This document shows positions 43,727 to 45,043 of a stretch of 45,043 bases of DNA, piece by piece; the first letter of the stretch is position 1, and each line of letters begins with the position of its first letter. The notes beneath the pieces are model-generated. The model searched no databases. It worked only from the letters and a program-made list of their open reading frames with translations, and was not told where the DNA came from. Both the position numbers and the translations under genes were made by a program. This stretch comes from Phycisphaerales bacterium. GTDB lineage: Bacteria; Planctomycetota; Phycisphaerae; Sedimentisphaerales; Anaerobacaceae. The stretch is taken from positions 1-45,043 of the forward strand of contig DSDB01000407.1 in NCBI GenBank assembly GCA_011057845.1. The letters run 5' to 3'.

Positions 43727-45043
43727 TCAGTTGCCTTTCGCCGTCCGCAATTTGTCGACCAACTCGTGGACCTTGCCCACGACAAGCGTTTCCACCGATG
43801 GTGCGAAGGGACCCGGCAGTGGCGTGTAGACCATCATATCACCTGCCTCGTAGCCACCCTCTTTAAGGACTCGCGCAGAGGGTATGTACCCGAAGACGTC
43901 GTTGCAACAGGCCGCCACCCAGATCGGCCGACCCGGCAACTCCGACTTCAACCGTAGCGAATAATCCACCACGACCTCGCCGGCCAGAGCAACCAGGGTC
44001 ATATCGTCCCCGAATTCGATGACCTGCACGAGATAAGGATACGTGGTTCGGATGGCCCCCGTCCGGTCCAGTTCCGCCAGCAGGGTCTCGGCGTGGCGCC
44101 GCTCGTACTTGTTGGCGGACTTGGCCTGCTCTTCGAGCTGCGAACGGGCGGGAGGTTCGGCGAATTCGAGCACCGCCGCGTCGAGGGCCATCCGCAGCGG
44201 GCCGGCGACGGGTTGGGCCCGCGGAATCAGCGCCGTCTCGACGGCATTGGCCAGGGCACGGCCGTGCTCCTTGCAGTAGTCCAGGGTGCGGGGCCCGCCG
44301 CGGGGGTAGGGGTTCTGGTCACCGGCGCAGCCGGACATGAAAAGGGCGGTCGTGCCCGGATGCAGTTCTTCGATATACGCCTGGGCGAACCCCGCGTAAT
44401 CCCCGCAAAACTCATAGAAACTCAGCGTCGTGCAATGACAGGCATAGCCGAACAGCACGGCCTTGAGTTTCCCGTCGGGAGTGTCAATTCGCAGAACGGG
44501 CACCGCGTGATCGACGGGACCGCCCGGGTTCGGACTGATCTGGTAGCCCCTCTCCATCTTCCATCGCCGGTTCATGGCGAAGCCCGCACGGGCATGGGAG
44601 TACGACAGGTTCGCGACGGTCAGGTCCTCCAGCGCCCGGCCGACGAGTTGGACGAGCTTCTCCTGAAGCCCCCGGGTGTACTGGACCGACTGCTCGGCCT
44701 GTTCGGGCGACGGCCCGTAGAATGTGTCGCCGTAGACGGAGTATGCAGGATCCCAAAGGGCCGGGCCGCAGTGCGTATGGGAGGCGCTGACCAGCAGTGC
44801 TTCGGGCGGCAATTGGTATCGCCGTCCCACCTCGGCCTCCAGGGCGTCCCGCATGGCCCGTGATATACCCAGCAGATCGACCGTGACGATCACCAGCCGT
44901 GCGCCCGCTCCGTCCTCAATAGCCAGCGCCTTGGCATTGAGGTCGTGCACCTTGCCTTCGGAAGGTTTGGTCCGGGCGGCATATCCGGCCATCCACATGG
45001 GTTGCTCCGGCGTGATGACGACGCAGGCCACACCGGCCTTCCA
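43727..45043 (-). CDS. Neutral/alkaline ceramidase-superfamily hydrolase (5' end outside window)
   Basis: The frame is open to the window edge, so the N-terminus is missing; 438 residues are visible. It resembles the N-terminal domain of neutral ceramidases. Zinc-ligand type motifs are S-A-S-H-T-H-C-G-P and G-Y-A-C-H-C-T-T-L. Also present are M-S-G-C-A-G-D-Q-N-P-Y-P, A-L-A-G-E-V-V-V-D-Y with the expected Glu, and G-Y-I-P-S-A-R-V-L-K-E-G-G-Y-E with the expected Tyr. True ceramidases also have a C-terminal Ig-like domain, not seen here. The substrate may not be ceramide; planctomycetes often carry several such genes. A signal peptide, if any, lies beyond the edge. Confidence 0.85.
   Translation of the reverse strand, partial: WKAGVACVVITPEQPMWMAGYAARTKPSEGKVHDLNAKALAIEDGAGARLVIVTVDLLGISRAMRDALEAEVGRRYQLPPEALLVSASHTHCGPALWDPAYSVYGDTFYGPSPEQAEQSVQYTRGLQEKLVQLVGRALEDLTVANLSYSHARAGFAMNRRWKMERGYQISPNPGGPVDHAVPVLRIDTPDGKLKAVLFGYACHCTTLSFYEFCGDYAGFAQAYIEELHPGTTALFMSGCAGDQNPYPRGGPRTLDYCKEHGRALANAVETALIPRAQPVAGPLRMALDAAVLEFAEPPARSQLEEQAKSANKYERRHAETLLAELDRTGAIRTTYPYLVQVIEFGDDMTLVALAGEVVVDYSLRLKSELPGRPIWVAACCNDVFGYIPSARVLKEGGYEAGDMMVYTPLPGPFAPSVETLVVGKVHELVDKLRTAKGN

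Overview
The window is a bacterial chromosome segment, most likely from a member of the Planctomycetota and probably a Phycisphaerae-type lineage. This lineage call is inference. It rests on the moderately high GC content, a three-helix SecE whose N-terminus has a Y-K-R-G-Q-G-K-Y-T-R motif, an EF-G resembling the spdEFG1 branch, a ceramidase-superfamily hydrolase, large exported HEAT/TPR proteins and long low-complexity tails on ribosomal proteins. No 16S gene is present to settle it.

Left edge (1-3627): a truncated rimO on the minus strand, then on the plus strand a secretin-family outer-membrane protein with an unusual C-terminal coiled coil and Pro/Ala tail, followed by a small proline-rich protein of unknown function.

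Core (3691-38162, minus strand, transcribed right to left): a nearly complete fusion of the classic translation and transcription gene clusters. The order is tRNA-Thr, tuf, rpmG, tRNA-Trp, secE, nusG, rplK, rplA, rplJ, rplL, rpoB, rpoC, rpsL, rpsG, fusA. After a 482-nt break with its own promoter comes the S10-spc-alpha cluster: rpsJ, rplC, rplD, rplW, rplB, rpsS, rplV, rpsC, rplP, rpmC, rpsQ, rplN, rplX, rplE, rpsN, rpsH, rplF, rplR, rpsE, rplO, secY, adk, map, infA, rpmJ, rpsM, rpsK, rpsD, rpoA, rplQ. A HIT-family hydrolase gene and a separately promoted initiator tRNA with its own terminator follow. rpmD (L30) is missing from its usual place.

Right side (38250-45043): an exported HEAT/TPR-type protein and a XerC/D-type tyrosine recombinase on the minus strand; a lipoprotein gene overlapping galE on the plus strand; and a 5'-truncated neutral-ceramidase-like hydrolase on the minus strand.

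The most notable observations are: ribosomal protein L22 carries about 70 extra N-terminal residues that read as an XRE-type helix-turn-helix domain; the initiator tRNA has C instead of the near-universal U at position 33; a terminator-like hairpin occupies the place where the fusA Shine-Dalgarno should be; and two strong tandem hairpins separate tuf from rpmG.
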